Source: Galbitalea sp036271795
GTDB lineage: Bacteria > Actinomycetota > Actinomycetes > Actinomycetales > Microbacteriaceae
Direction: 5' to 3'
Assembly: GCA_036271795.1 (NCBI GenBank)
Contig: DATAZY010000096.1
Location: 1 to 64,000 of the forward strand
DNA length: 64,000 nt
Shown here: positions 1 through 7,688 of the stretch, piece by piece
Numbering within the stretch: the stretch's first letter is position 1
How the letters are laid out: each line of letters opens with the position of its first letter
Notes under the pieces: generated by a model
Databases searched by the model: none
Seen by the model: the letters and a program-made list of their open reading frames with translations, nothing else
What the model was told of the DNA's origin: nothing
Program-made: the position numbers and the translations under genes

Positions 1-719
1 CCGTGGATCCGAACCCCACCGAAGCGACGATCGCGGGCTTCGTCGCAGGGCTGATTGAGGACGGAGACACGATACAGCTGGGCGTCGGCGCACTACCTGG
101 GGCGGTCCTGGCGAGGTTGCGTGACCGAGTCGATCTCGGCATCCATTCAGGCATGATCTCGGACGGCGTGGCCGACCTCATCGACCTGGGTGTCATCACG
201 GGTGCGCGCAAGGAGATCGATCGCGGAATCGCCGTCACCGGCGCGGCGCTCGGCAGCACGAGCCTGTATCAACGCGCAAACGATCTCGGAGTGCAGTTCC
301 GCGCAGCTAGCTACACTCATTCGCCGGAGACCCTGTCGCAGCTCCGCAGTCTAGTTTCGATCAACTCCGCCATTGAAATAGACATCACGGGCCAGGTGAA
401 TGCGGAGCGCCGTCACGGCGTATACATCGGCGCGATTGGCGGCCAGTCAGATTTCTCGCGCGCGGCGAGCCTCACCGGCCGACTCTCGATCATCGCGCTG
501 CGCTCGAAGTCCGGCTCCCATTCCACGATCGTCCCTTCCGTGCGCACCGTAACCACCTCGCGCGCCGACGTGGATGTCGTGGTGACCGAGCACGGCATTG
601 CGGAGCTACGCGGGCACGGTTTCCGCGAGCGCGCGAAGCGACTCGCGGCGATCGCCGACCCGGAGTTCCGGGACGATTTAGAGCAGGCAATTGTCGAGCG
701 CATTCCGCTCAAGGCGTGA
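1..719 (+). CDS. Acetyl-CoA hydrolase / 4-hydroxybutyrate CoA-transferase family, C-terminal part (5' end outside window)
   Basis: The reading frame is open to the left edge, so only about the last 239 residues of a family protein of usually 430 residues are present. Family signatures seen are GMISDGVADLI, SAIEIDITGQVNAE, GGQSDFSRAA and TEHGIAELRG near the C-terminus. Enzymes of this family move CoA between acyl-CoA and free acids such as acetate; the Glu of SAIEID sits where the CoA-accepting glutamate is expected. It is the first visible gene of a plus-strand operon that continues with an HMG-CoA-lyase-like enzyme 28 bp downstream, so it probably activates or recycles a pathway acid. The substrate cannot be told from sequence. 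Confidence 0.85.
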   Translation, partial: VDPNPTEATIAGFVAGLIEDGDTIQLGVGALPGAVLARLRDRVDLGIHSGMISDGVADLIDLGVITGARKEIDRGIAVTGAALGSTSLYQRANDLGVQFRAASYTHSPETLSQLRSLVSINSAIEIDITGQVNAERRHGVYIGAIGGQSDFSRAASLTGRLSIIALRSKSGSHSTIVPSVRTVTTSRADVDVVVTEHGIAELRGHGFRERAKRLAAIADPEFRDDLEQAIVERIPLKA

Positions 720-747
720 GAAGGAACCAGGAAGTGAAGGTGAAATC

Positions 748-1677
748 ATGACACGACCGAAGAGCGTGCTCATTCGTGAGGTCGGACCGCGCGACGGATT
801 CCAGAACGAGCCGGAAATCATTCCAACCGACGAGAAGATCCGGTTGATCAATTCGCTCGGGCGGGCCGGCTTCAAGCGCATCGAGGTCGCAAGCTTCGTC
901 CGCCCGGATGTCATTCCGCAGCTCTCCGACGGAGTCCAGGTACTGGAAGGCATCGACGTACCGGCCGATGTTTCGCTGATGGTACTGATCCCGAACAGCA
1001 GAGGACTCGACAACGCGCTGAGGGTGCGCTCGTACTATCACGAGGCATCCATCTTCGTGAGCGCGTCGGAGACGCACAATATGAAGAACATCAACCGTAC
1101 CGTCCACCAGACGATGGCCGACGACGAAGTCATGGCCAAGCGGATTCTGGCCGAGGAGCTGAAGCTCGATGCCGTGATCGCAACGTCGTTCGGGTGCCCA
1201 TACGAGGGCAAAGTGGAGTTGTCGCGCGTGCTCGGTCTCGCCGAACGGTTCGCGGAGATGGGCGCAACGGAGATCGGCTTCGGCGACACCACCGGGATGG
1301 CAAATCCCGCCTATGTGAGCGAATTCTTCACGGCCGCGCTCGACCGGTTGAAGGGTGTCGAGCTGACCGCCCACTTCCACAACACCCGCGGCCAGGGACT
1401 TGCGAATGCGTATGCGGCTCTCGAGGTGGGCGTGCACAGTTTCGAGTCGAGCTTCGGAGAACTGGGGGGCTGCCCCGTTCCCGCCGGATCGACCGGGAAC
1501 ATCGCGACGGAAGACCTCGTGAGCATGTTCGAGGAGATGGGTGTCGACACGGGGCTCGACCTAAACCGCGTAATCGAGTCTGCCCGCGAGGCGCAGACGT
1601 TTCTCGGTCGTAAGCTCACCAGCCATTCCATCCTCGCGGGACCGGTCGACTGGACCGGCACCCTCGTTTCGCACTGA
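748..1677 (+). CDS. HMG-CoA lyase-like enzyme
   Basis: A 309-residue protein of the hydroxymethylglutaryl-CoA lyase family (TIM barrel, divalent metal), which splits a 3-hydroxy-3-methyl-acyl-CoA into acetyl-CoA and a keto acid. Visible motifs are REVGPRDGFQNE at the N-terminus, the metal-binding HFHNTRGQG, and the cysteine loop GGCPVPAGSTGN followed by IATEDLV. The ATG at 748 is chosen because GAAGG lies just upstream and the family start (MTRPKSVLIREVGPRDG) begins there. In this operon the true substrate may be a methyl-branched ring-opening product rather than HMG-CoA; leucine breakdown is the alternative. Confidence 0.88.
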   Translation: MTRPKSVLIREVGPRDGFQNEPEIIPTDEKIRLINSLGRAGFKRIEVASFVRPDVIPQLSDGVQVLEGIDVPADVSLMVLIPNSRGLDNALRVRSYYHEASIFVSASETHNMKNINRTVHQTMADDEVMAKRILAEELKLDAVIATSFGCPYEGKVELSRVLGLAERFAEMGATEIGFGDTTGMANPAYVSEFFTAALDRLKGVELTAHFHNTRGQGLANAYAALEVGVHSFESSFGELGGCPVPAGSTGNIATEDLVSMFEEMGVDTGLDLNRVIESAREAQTFLGRKLTSHSILAGPVDWTGTLVSH

Positions 1678-1721
1678 CCAACTCACCGAATAACCGACGA
1701 CACAAAGACCATCGGAGAATC

Positions 1722-2480
1722 ATGACCAAGCGCATCGCATTCGTTACCGGAGGCGGCTCCGGAATCGGCAAGGGCATCTCGCTCGCCCTCGCCGAGGCGG
1801 GATTCCACGTCGCCGTCGCCGACGTCAATCTGAACGCGGCAGAGGGCACCGCGACCGAGATCACGACCGTCGGCGGTGATGCAACGGCCGTCGCGGTCGA
1901 CGTAACGAAGACAGCGTCGGTCAATGAGGCTGTCGCACTCGTGGCCGAGCGACTCGGTGCTATCGACGTCGTTGTGAACTGTGCCGGCTGGGACGACTTC
2001 ATGACCTTCCTCGAGACGACGGAAGACTTCTGGGACAAGATCCTCGATCTGAACTTCAAGGGCGCGCTGAGGGTAACCCACGCCGTTGTTCCCGGAATGA
2101 TCGAGCGCGGCTGGGGTCGGGTCATCAACATCGGATCCGACGCCGGACGCGTCGGATCGTCCCTCGAGGCGGTGTACTCGGGCGCGAAGGGCGGCATCAT
2201 CGCGTTCACGAAGACCCTCGCTCGCGAGGTCGCTATGACCGGCGTGACTGCGAACACCGTGTGCCCCGGCCCCACGGACACACCCGCCCTTCGCAAGTTC
2301 GCGGACAACTCGGGCGAGGATGCTGACAAGGTCATCGGTGGCATGACACGGGCGGTGCCGATGAAGCGTCTGGGTAAGCCGGAGGACATCGCCGCCGCAG
2401 TCGTGTTCTTCGCCGGTGACAACACCGGTTACATCACCGGCCAGACCCTTTCCGTCAGCGGCGGCCTGACAATGGCATAA
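1722..2480 (+). CDS. badH: BadH-like 2-hydroxycyclohexanecarboxyl-CoA dehydrogenase (SDR)
   Basis: A 252-residue classical short-chain dehydrogenase. The NAD-binding TGGGSGIGKG motif is at residues 9-18, NCAGWDDF follows in the middle, the catalytic Ser/Tyr/Lys region reads SDAGRVGSSLEAVYSGAKGG, and the end is TLSVSGGL. The NCAGWD and SDAGRVGSS signatures are those I associate with BadH, which oxidises 2-hydroxycyclohexane-1-carboxyl-CoA to the 2-keto thioester during anaerobic or aerobic cyclohexanecarboxylate breakdown. Its neighbours are two MenB/BadI-family proteins, which fits a dehydrogenate-then-open-the-ring order. Exact substrate remains inference; other 3-hydroxyacyl-CoA substrates are possible. 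Confidence 0.82.
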   Translation: MTKRIAFVTGGGSGIGKGISLALAEAGFHVAVADVNLNAAEGTATEITTVGGDATAVAVDVTKTASVNEAVALVAERLGAIDVVVNCAGWDDFMTFLETTEDFWDKILDLNFKGALRVTHAVVPGMIERGWGRVINIGSDAGRVGSSLEAVYSGAKGGIIAFTKTLAREVAMTGVTANTVCPGPTDTPALRKFADNSGEDADKVIGGMTRAVPMKRLGKPEDIAAAVVFFAGDNTGYITGQTLSVSGGLTMA

Positions 2481-2522
2481 CGAGCCGAACCCGGCTCGCG
2501 AGCCTCATTACTTCGGAAGGGC

Positions 2523-3386
2523 ATGACCGTGCAACAAGAACTGGTGGACTACGAGCCACCGCTGTGGGAATCCGCCCAAGCCTATGAAGACATCCTCTTC
2601 GACTACAGCGGGGACGGCATCGCGAAGATCACAATCAATCGACCAGAGGTACGCAACGCGTTTCGCCCGCAGACCCTGATCGAGATCTCGGATGCCCTGC
2701 TTCGCGCACGCGAAGACCCCGCCATCGGTGTCATCGTCCTCACCGGCGCGGGTACGGAGGCATTTTGCTCGGGCGGTGACCAGCGGGTGCGTGGTGACAC
2801 CGGGTACCTGACCGATCCCGGTTCACCGACTGCGCTCGGCCGCTTTCACGTTACCGACCTGCAGGTGCAGATGCGGCGACTCCCCAAACCGATCGTGGCG
2901 ATGGTCGCCGGCTACGCGATCGGCGGGGGCCATGTCCTGCACCTGGTCTGCGACCTCACGATTGCGGCGGACAATGCGCGGTTTGGGCAGGTCGGTCCAC
3001 GCGTTGGATCATTCGACGGCGGGTTCGGCGCGGGCCTTCTCGCCCAGCTGGTCGGCGCGAAGAAGGCCAAGGAGATCTGGTTCCTGTGCCGGCAGTACGA
3101 CGCGCAGGAGGCCCGAGAGATGGGCCTCATCAATACCGTCGTGCCGCTGGCCGACCTCGAGCGCGAGACCGTCACCTGGTGCCGGGAGATGCTCGAACTC
3201 TCCCCGCTCGCGCTTCGCCTCATGAAGGCAAGCTTCAATGCGGCCGAGGATGGACTGACGGGCATCCAGCAACTCGCCCACGACACCAACCTGCTCTTCT
3301 ACTCGACAGAAGAGGCAAAAGAGGGTCGCGAGGCGTTCAAGGAGAAGCGTCGTCCGAACTTCAAGCGATTCGCGCGCCGCGCGTGA
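2523..3386 (+). CDS. MenB/BadI-family crotonase, MenB-like copy
   Basis: A 287-residue crotonase that reads very much like 1,4-dihydroxy-2-naphthoyl-CoA synthase: GIAKITINRPEVRNAFRP, FCSGGDQRVRG, GYAIGGGHVLH, VGSFDGGFG, EIWFLCRQYDA and LLFYSTEE. The aspartate of SFDGG and the tyrosine of LFYSTEE, both active-site positions in MenB, are kept. MenB closes a ring by an intramolecular Claisen reaction; BadI runs the reverse and opens 2-ketocyclohexanecarboxyl-CoA. No other menaquinone gene is nearby and a BadH-like gene lies directly upstream, so a ring-opening role is my preferred reading. The N-terminal extension of about 20 residues also fits MenB length (285 residues in E. coli). Confidence 0.8.
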   Translation: MTVQQELVDYEPPLWESAQAYEDILFDYSGDGIAKITINRPEVRNAFRPQTLIEISDALLRAREDPAIGVIVLTGAGTEAFCSGGDQRVRGDTGYLTDPGSPTALGRFHVTDLQVQMRRLPKPIVAMVAGYAIGGGHVLHLVCDLTIAADNARFGQVGPRVGSFDGGFGAGLLAQLVGAKKAKEIWFLCRQYDAQEAREMGLINTVVPLADLERETVTWCREMLELSPLALRLMKASFNAAEDGLTGIQQLAHDTNLLFYSTEEAKEGREAFKEKRRPNFKRFARRA

Positions 3387-3414
3387 GCATGACCGGAGAG
3401 ACGAAAGAACAACG

Positions 3415-4200
3415 ATGACTCAACAAAACGACTCAGCTGTGGTGTGGGAGGTAGTCGCGCCCGAGATCATGCGAGTGACCCTCTCGAGTCCCCCGGCCAA
3501 TGCTCTTGGGCTTGCGATCATCCACGGACTATCTGAAGCGCTCGACGCCGCGGACGCTGCCCCCGATATCCGCCTGCTGATCATCGAGTCCTCCGTTCCA
3601 GGCTTCTTCGCCGCCGGCGCAGACATCAAGCTCATGTCGTCGATCGATGTCCAAGGGTTTGCCGACTACGGCGATGCGCTTCGTGCGACACTCGACCGGA
3701 TCGCGAAACCAGGTCGGCTGTCGATCGCAGCAGTCGAGGGTGTCGCCCTCGGCGGCGGCCTGGAGCTGGCAGTGGCCTGCACCCTTCGGGTCGCCGGCGC
3801 GGGCGCAAAATTCGGCCTGCCCGAGGTTGCGATCGGCCTCATTCCCGGCGCTGGCGGTACACAGCGGCTACCACGACTGGTGGGACGGGCACGCGCGCTC
3901 GACATCATGCTCACCGCCCGCCAGGTCGAAGCAAGTGAGGCGGTTGCGATCGGGCTGGTCGATCGCCTGGTCGACGCCGGAACAGCGTCGGTGGCCGCAC
4001 TGTCGCTCGCGGGTCTCCTGCTGCGCTCGTCTGCCCTGGCGCAGGCGTCAATAGTCAGGACGGTCGATGCCGCCTTTAACCTTCCCATTGCCGATGGGAT
4101 GACGCTCGAGCGCAACGAAGTCGGCTCGCTCTTCGAGCATGGTGACGGCCGTGAGGGCCTTGCCGCGTTCGTCGAAAAGCGCAAACCGAACTTCCGCTGA
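3415..4200 (+). CDS. Enoyl-CoA hydratase with both catalytic glutamates
   Basis: A 261-residue crotonase-fold protein. The oxyanion-hole segment is FFAAGADIKLM, and both hydratase glutamates are present, in GGGLELAVACTLRV and in LPEVAIGLIPGAGGTQRL. It should therefore add water to a 2-enoyl-CoA, giving a 3-hydroxyacyl-CoA. In the cyclohexanecarboxylate scheme this is the BadK-type step preceding the BadH-like dehydrogenase encoded upstream. It follows the MenB-like gene by 28 bp and is followed by another crotonase 14 bp away, so the genes are probably cotranscribed. Substrate is not decidable from sequence. Confidence 0.85.
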   Translation: MTQQNDSAVVWEVVAPEIMRVTLSSPPANALGLAIIHGLSEALDAADAAPDIRLLIIESSVPGFFAAGADIKLMSSIDVQGFADYGDALRATLDRIAKPGRLSIAAVEGVALGGGLELAVACTLRVAGAGAKFGLPEVAIGLIPGAGGTQRLPRLVGRARALDIMLTARQVEASEAVAIGLVDRLVDAGTASVAALSLAGLLLRSSALAQASIVRTVDAAFNLPIADGMTLERNEVGSLFEHGDGREGLAAFVEKRKPNFR

Positions 4201-4214
4201 TCGGAGAAACGCAG

Positions 4215-5018
4215 ATGTACTCCAGCTACGAAACACTTCTTGTCGACGCCCGTCCCGAAGGCATCGTCACGGTCACACTGAATCGCCCCGACCGAGCGAA
4301 CTCCATGACCGCAATGATGTTCGAAGAATTCTCCACGCTCGCTCGCGAGTTGACGAACGATTCGAGCGTGCGCTGCGTCATCCTCACGGGAGCGGGCAAG
4401 GTCTTTTGCGCCGGCTACGACATCGACAGCGCCGCAGAACTGCCCAAGATGAGCGCAGTTGAGTTCCTCAACCTGCAGGAGAGCGCCGCCGCCGGGCTTT
4501 CCGCAATTAGGGCGCTTCGAGTGCCGGTCATCGCGGCGGTCAACGGGGCGGCCGCGGGCGGCGGACTCTCGCTCGCGCTCGTCGCGGACATCCGTCTCGC
4601 GGACCCCACCGCCAAGTTCAGCGCCGCGTTTGCGCGCATCGGCCTGTCGGCGGGTGACCTTGGTGCGTCGTGGCTACTGCCCCGCCTGGTAGGCCCCGGG
4701 GTCGCAGCCGAGGTCGCGTTCACCGGACGCATCATCCTCGCAGACGAAGCGCTGCGAATCGGACTCGTGAACTCCGTCGGAAAACCCGGGGCAGTCGTGG
4801 ACGAAGCAATTGCAATGGCAACCCTGATCTGCGCGAACTCCCCCTCCGGCGTGCGGTTGTCGAAGACGGCGCTACGGATGAACCAGGAGATCACGTCCTA
4901 TGCGGCGGCAGCGGAGCTCGAAAACCGTGGGCAGGCCCTGCTGACCCGCACCGAAGACATGCCGGAGGCCCTCGCGGCATTCGGCGAGCGCCGACCGGCG
5001 AACTTCACTGGCAACTAG
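4215..5018 (+). CDS. Crotonase without hydratase glutamates (isomerase- or hydrolase-like)
   Basis: A 267-residue crotonase superfamily protein with the oxyanion segment FCAGYDIDSA. The first hydratase glutamate is replaced (GGGLSLALVADIRL) and the second region reads FARIGLSAGDLGASWLLPRLVG, a form seen in delta3-delta2-enoyl-CoA isomerases and uncharacterised EchA-type proteins in which an aspartate in this loop takes part. A simple hydratase role is thus unlikely; double-bond migration or another CoA-ester reaction is more likely. It sits in the same operon as the BadH/BadI-like genes, with an upstream GGAGAAACGCAG leader acting as its ribosome-binding region. Confidence 0.78.
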   Translation: MYSSYETLLVDARPEGIVTVTLNRPDRANSMTAMMFEEFSTLARELTNDSSVRCVILTGAGKVFCAGYDIDSAAELPKMSAVEFLNLQESAAAGLSAIRALRVPVIAAVNGAAAGGGLSLALVADIRLADPTAKFSAAFARIGLSAGDLGASWLLPRLVGPGVAAEVAFTGRIILADEALRIGLVNSVGKPGAVVDEAIAMATLICANSPSGVRLSKTALRMNQEITSYAAAAELENRGQALLTRTEDMPEALAAFGERRPANFTGN

Positions 5019-5044
5019 CCACTTACGAGAAAAGGACACCACTC

Positions 5045-5839
5045 ATGGCAGAGTTCGGCGATATCACCTACGAGGTGGAAAACGGCCTGGCCTGGATCAC
5101 CATCAACCGTCCCGAACGGTACAACTCGTTCCGTGCCCAGACCGTCGACGAGCTGGTCCTCGCGTTCAAGCACGCCTGGGGCAGCGACGAGGTCGGCGCC
5201 ATCGCGCTCACGGGTGCCGGCGACAAGGCATTCTGCACGGGTGGTGACCAGAAGCAGCGCGCAGAGACGGGCGACTACGGGCCGTCGGAGTCCGGCCTGT
5301 TCGAGGTCGAGTCGCTACACCGCGTGATCCGGGATGTCCCGAAGCCGGTGATCGCTGCGGTCAATGGCTTCGCCATCGGTGGCGGCCACGTGCTCCACAT
5401 GCTGTGCGACCTCACGATCGCCTCAGACAACGCCATCTTCGGCCAGAACGGGCCTCGTGTGGGATCGTTCGACGCCGGCTTCGGTACCGGGTACATGGCG
5501 CGCATCATCGGCGAGAAGCGCGCCCGCGAGATCTGGTTCCTCTGCCGTCAGTACTCGGCAGTGCAGGCAGAGGCCTGGGGACTCATCAACAAGGTCGTGC
5601 CGTTCGAGCAGCTGCACGCGGAGGTCCGCCAGTGGGCAGATGAAATCCTCGCCCTCTCGCCCACCTCGCTCAAGGTCATCAAGCAGTCGTTCAACACCGA
5701 CACCGAGCAGTTCGCCGCCGTGGGCCAGATGGCGTACACGACGCTGCGGATGTTCGGCGAATCGGATGAGGCCAAGGAGGGGATCACCGCGTTCAACGAG
5801 AAGCGGAAGCCGGATTTCGCCCCTTTCCGGGGCAACTGA
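5045..5839 (+). CDS. badI: BadI-like 2-ketocyclohexanecarboxyl-CoA hydrolase
   Basis: A 264-residue MenB/BadI-family protein. Motifs are ITYEVENGLAWITINRPERYNSFR, FCTGGDQKQRAETGDYG, GFAIGGGHVLH, VGSFDAGFGTGYMARIIG and EIWFLCRQYSA. N-terminal half and length match BadI, which hydrolytically opens the 2-ketocyclohexane ring to pimelyl-CoA. The active-site aspartate (GSFDAG) is kept, but the tyrosine expected near the C-terminus (LFY/LYY in relatives) reads MFGESDEA here, so it seems to be lost. The start at 5045 follows AAAGGA. The stop overlaps the next start as TGATG, indicating coupled translation with the dienoyl-CoA-reductase-like gene. Confidence 0.8.
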   Translation: MAEFGDITYEVENGLAWITINRPERYNSFRAQTVDELVLAFKHAWGSDEVGAIALTGAGDKAFCTGGDQKQRAETGDYGPSESGLFEVESLHRVIRDVPKPVIAAVNGFAIGGGHVLHMLCDLTIASDNAIFGQNGPRVGSFDAGFGTGYMARIIGEKRAREIWFLCRQYSAVQAEAWGLINKVVPFEQLHAEVRQWADEILALSPTSLKVIKQSFNTDTEQFAAVGQMAYTTLRMFGESDEAKEGITAFNEKRKPDFAPFRGN

Positions 5840-6738
5840 TGCCCCAGTCGATTTTTCGGGATGACGTGCTCGCGCGAAAACGAGTGCTGATCACGGGCGG
5901 CGGTACGGGCCTCGGTCGGGGTGTGTCTAAGCACCTGGTCGACCACGGTGCCGAAGTGCACCTGTGGGGACGCCGCCAATCGGTGCTCGAGGAGGCCGCG
6001 GCGGCGGCGGCCGGCGGTCGCGAGGGCCGCGTGTTCGTGCAGTCGGTCGATGTGCGCGACGCCTCGGCCGTCGACGCCGCCATGTCGCAGATCTGGGCGA
6101 ATCACGGGCCGCTGACCAGCGTCATCAACAACGCAGCGGGCAATTTCATCGCCCCGACCGCCTCCCTGAGCGCCCACGCGTTCGAAGCCGTCAGTTCGAC
6201 CGTCATGAACGGCTCGTTCAACACCACCCACGCGGCGGGCAAGCGCTGGATTGCGGAGCGACTTCCGGGTTCGGTGCTCTCGACGCTCACCACCTGGATC
6301 TGGACGGGCTCGGCATTCGTCGTTCCGTCTGCGATGGCGAAGGCGGCCGTGTACGCCATGACCATGTCACTCGCGGTCGAGTGGGCTCGGTACGGCATCC
6401 GCCTCAACGCGCTCGCCCCCGGACCGATCCCCACCGACTATGCGTGGGAGATGCTCAACCCGACGGACAAGAGTTCCATCGGCGCGACACAGCCCGACAC
6501 CATTCCCGCCGGCCGCGCAGGATCGATCGAGGAGCTCGCGGCTCTCACGATCTTCCTGCTGTCCGACGCGTGCGACTATCTGACCGGCGCAGCAATTCCG
6601 ATGGACGGCGCACAGCACCTCGCGGGTCCCGGTACGTTTGCCGGCCTGACCTCTCTCACCGACGAGGACTGGGCAGCCGCGCGCGAGAAGAGCAAGGCGG
6701 CATCCGCCGCAAGCAAGGCGCAGCGAACGATCGGCTAA
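5839..6738 (+). CDS. 2,4-dienoyl-CoA-reductase-like SDR
   Basis: A 299-residue short-chain dehydrogenase. It has the dinucleotide motif TGGGTGLGRGV at residues 15-25, VINNAAGNFIAPT, and a PGPIPT segment before a long C-terminal tail. INNAAGNFI is typical of the peroxisomal-type 2,4-dienoyl-CoA reductases, which lack the classical SDR tyrosine; here the region after SVLSTLTTWIWTGSAFVVPSAMAK likewise shows no YxxxK. It would reduce a conjugated dienoyl-CoA with NADPH. It ends the plus-strand operon and its start is coupled to the BadI-like gene, suggesting that the substrate ring or chain carries more than one double bond. Confidence 0.78.
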   Translation: MPQSIFRDDVLARKRVLITGGGTGLGRGVSKHLVDHGAEVHLWGRRQSVLEEAAAAAAGGREGRVFVQSVDVRDASAVDAAMSQIWANHGPLTSVINNAAGNFIAPTASLSAHAFEAVSSTVMNGSFNTTHAAGKRWIAERLPGSVLSTLTTWIWTGSAFVVPSAMAKAAVYAMTMSLAVEWARYGIRLNALAPGPIPTDYAWEMLNPTDKSSIGATQPDTIPAGRAGSIEELAALTIFLLSDACDYLTGAAIPMDGAQHLAGPGTFAGLTSLTDEDWAAAREKSKAASAASKAQRTIG

Positions 6739-6781
6739 CCGATCGCGAGCGTATCGGCTGCGAGAAAGCCGGGCGCCGCCG

Positions 6782-7567
6782 TCAGCGCGCGGCTCTGGAC
6801 TCGGCAACCTCGCTGACAAGATGCGTCGACTCCAACTGCGCGCTCCGTGCGACGATCGTTTCAGCCTCACGATCGAGGTTCTCTCGCAGATCGAGATCGA
6901 ATGACGATCGAATCAGCGATCGCGTTTCGCCGAGCGCTACGGGTGCGGTTGTCCTGATCAAATCGGCGAGTTCGAGAGCGCGCTCGAGCACTGCGTCCGA
7001 TGCCACGACTTCGGTCACAAGACCCCACTCGAGCGCGTCGGCGGCATTGAGCTTCCTGCCACCGACCGTGTACTGCAGCGCGCGAGACAATCCGACGGCC
7101 CTCGGCAGTAGAGCGGTTACCCCGCAGTCCGGGGTGAAACCGAGTTTGGGGTAGGCGGGCGTGAACGTCGTATTGTCGCCCGCGACGATCAGATCTCCCG
7201 CGAGCACAAGGCCAAGACCACCACCCGCGACCACGCCACTCACAGCGACAATGACAACAACGCGCAGTTCGGACAACATCCCGATCCCTCCGTGCAGTGC
7301 ATCGGCCTGTGCAGCGAAATACGACTGCAGGTCGTCTGCGGCGAACATGGCGTCGAGGTCCCCACCCGCGCAAAACGCCGTGCCATTGGCAGCGAGTACG
7401 ACGACGCTGATGTCCGTACGCGTCGCAATGGCAGCCACAGCACCCTGGAAGTCGAGCGCGAACCTCATGTTCATCGCGTTGTACTTGGCTGGTCGATTCA
7501 ACGTGATTCGCGCAATTCCGTCGGTGACGTCGAGAAGGACGGCGGACTGTTCCAGCGTGCTTTCCAA
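6782..7567 (-). CDS. Crotonase, probable enoyl-CoA isomerase
   Basis: A 261-residue crotonase. FCAGGDLDAMF forms the oxyanion segment. The first hydratase glutamate is missing (GGGLGLVLAGDLIV), while the second loop reads LGFTPDCGVTALLPRAVG with an aspartate in PDCG, as in PaaG-type delta3-delta2-enoyl-CoA isomerases. I chose the TTG at 7567 because AGAAGGAGACG precedes it at proper distance; an upstream frame reaching 7633 would swallow the dyad operator. It is transcribed away from the CoA ligase, sharing one 120-bp divergent promoter region. Confidence 0.75.
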   Translation of the reverse strand: MESTLEQSAVLLDVTDGIARITLNRPAKYNAMNMRFALDFQGAVAAIATRTDISVVVLAANGTAFCAGGDLDAMFAADDLQSYFAAQADALHGGIGMLSELRVVVIVAVSGVVAGGGLGLVLAGDLIVAGDNTTFTPAYPKLGFTPDCGVTALLPRAVGLSRALQYTVGGRKLNAADALEWGLVTEVVASDAVLERALELADLIRTTAPVALGETRSLIRSSFDLDLRENLDREAETIVARSAQLESTHLVSEVAESRAAR

Positions 7568-7604
7568 TCGAACGTCTCCTTCTGGTGGATGCACACTACA
7601 GCTT

Positions 7605-7632
7605 TGGTGGAGCCATTGCAATGGACTGACCA
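7605..7632. promoter_or_regulatory. 28-bp dyad in divergent promoter (likely MarR-type operator)
   Basis: TGGT-N4-CCATTGCAATGG-N4-ACCA, perfectly symmetric around 7618.5 with a 12-bp palindromic core at 7613-7624. It lies between the minus-strand crotonase and the plus-strand CoA ligase. The MarR-family gene just downstream of the ligase is the obvious candidate binder, but this is inference. Confidence 0.6.
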
Positions 7633-7688
7633 TTTAGCGTAGCCTAAGTTCGACGACGCCGAAGTCAGACTCAAAGAAGAGGTCACCC

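Noticed and set aside
2523..3386. A menaquinone-synthesis menB gene
   Set aside because: Sequence is MenB-like, but no other men gene is near and the operon is catabolic, so I list only the family and not the biosynthetic role.
4670..5044. N-terminal extension of the BadI-like protein
   Set aside because: The extension overlaps the upstream crotonase in another frame and the BadI homology begins exactly at the ATG 5045.
5964..7154. A 396-residue protein overlapping the dienoyl-CoA-reductase-like gene
   Set aside because: Arg-rich shadow frame of high-GC coding DNA; both neighbouring genes in the proper frames have clear family motifs.
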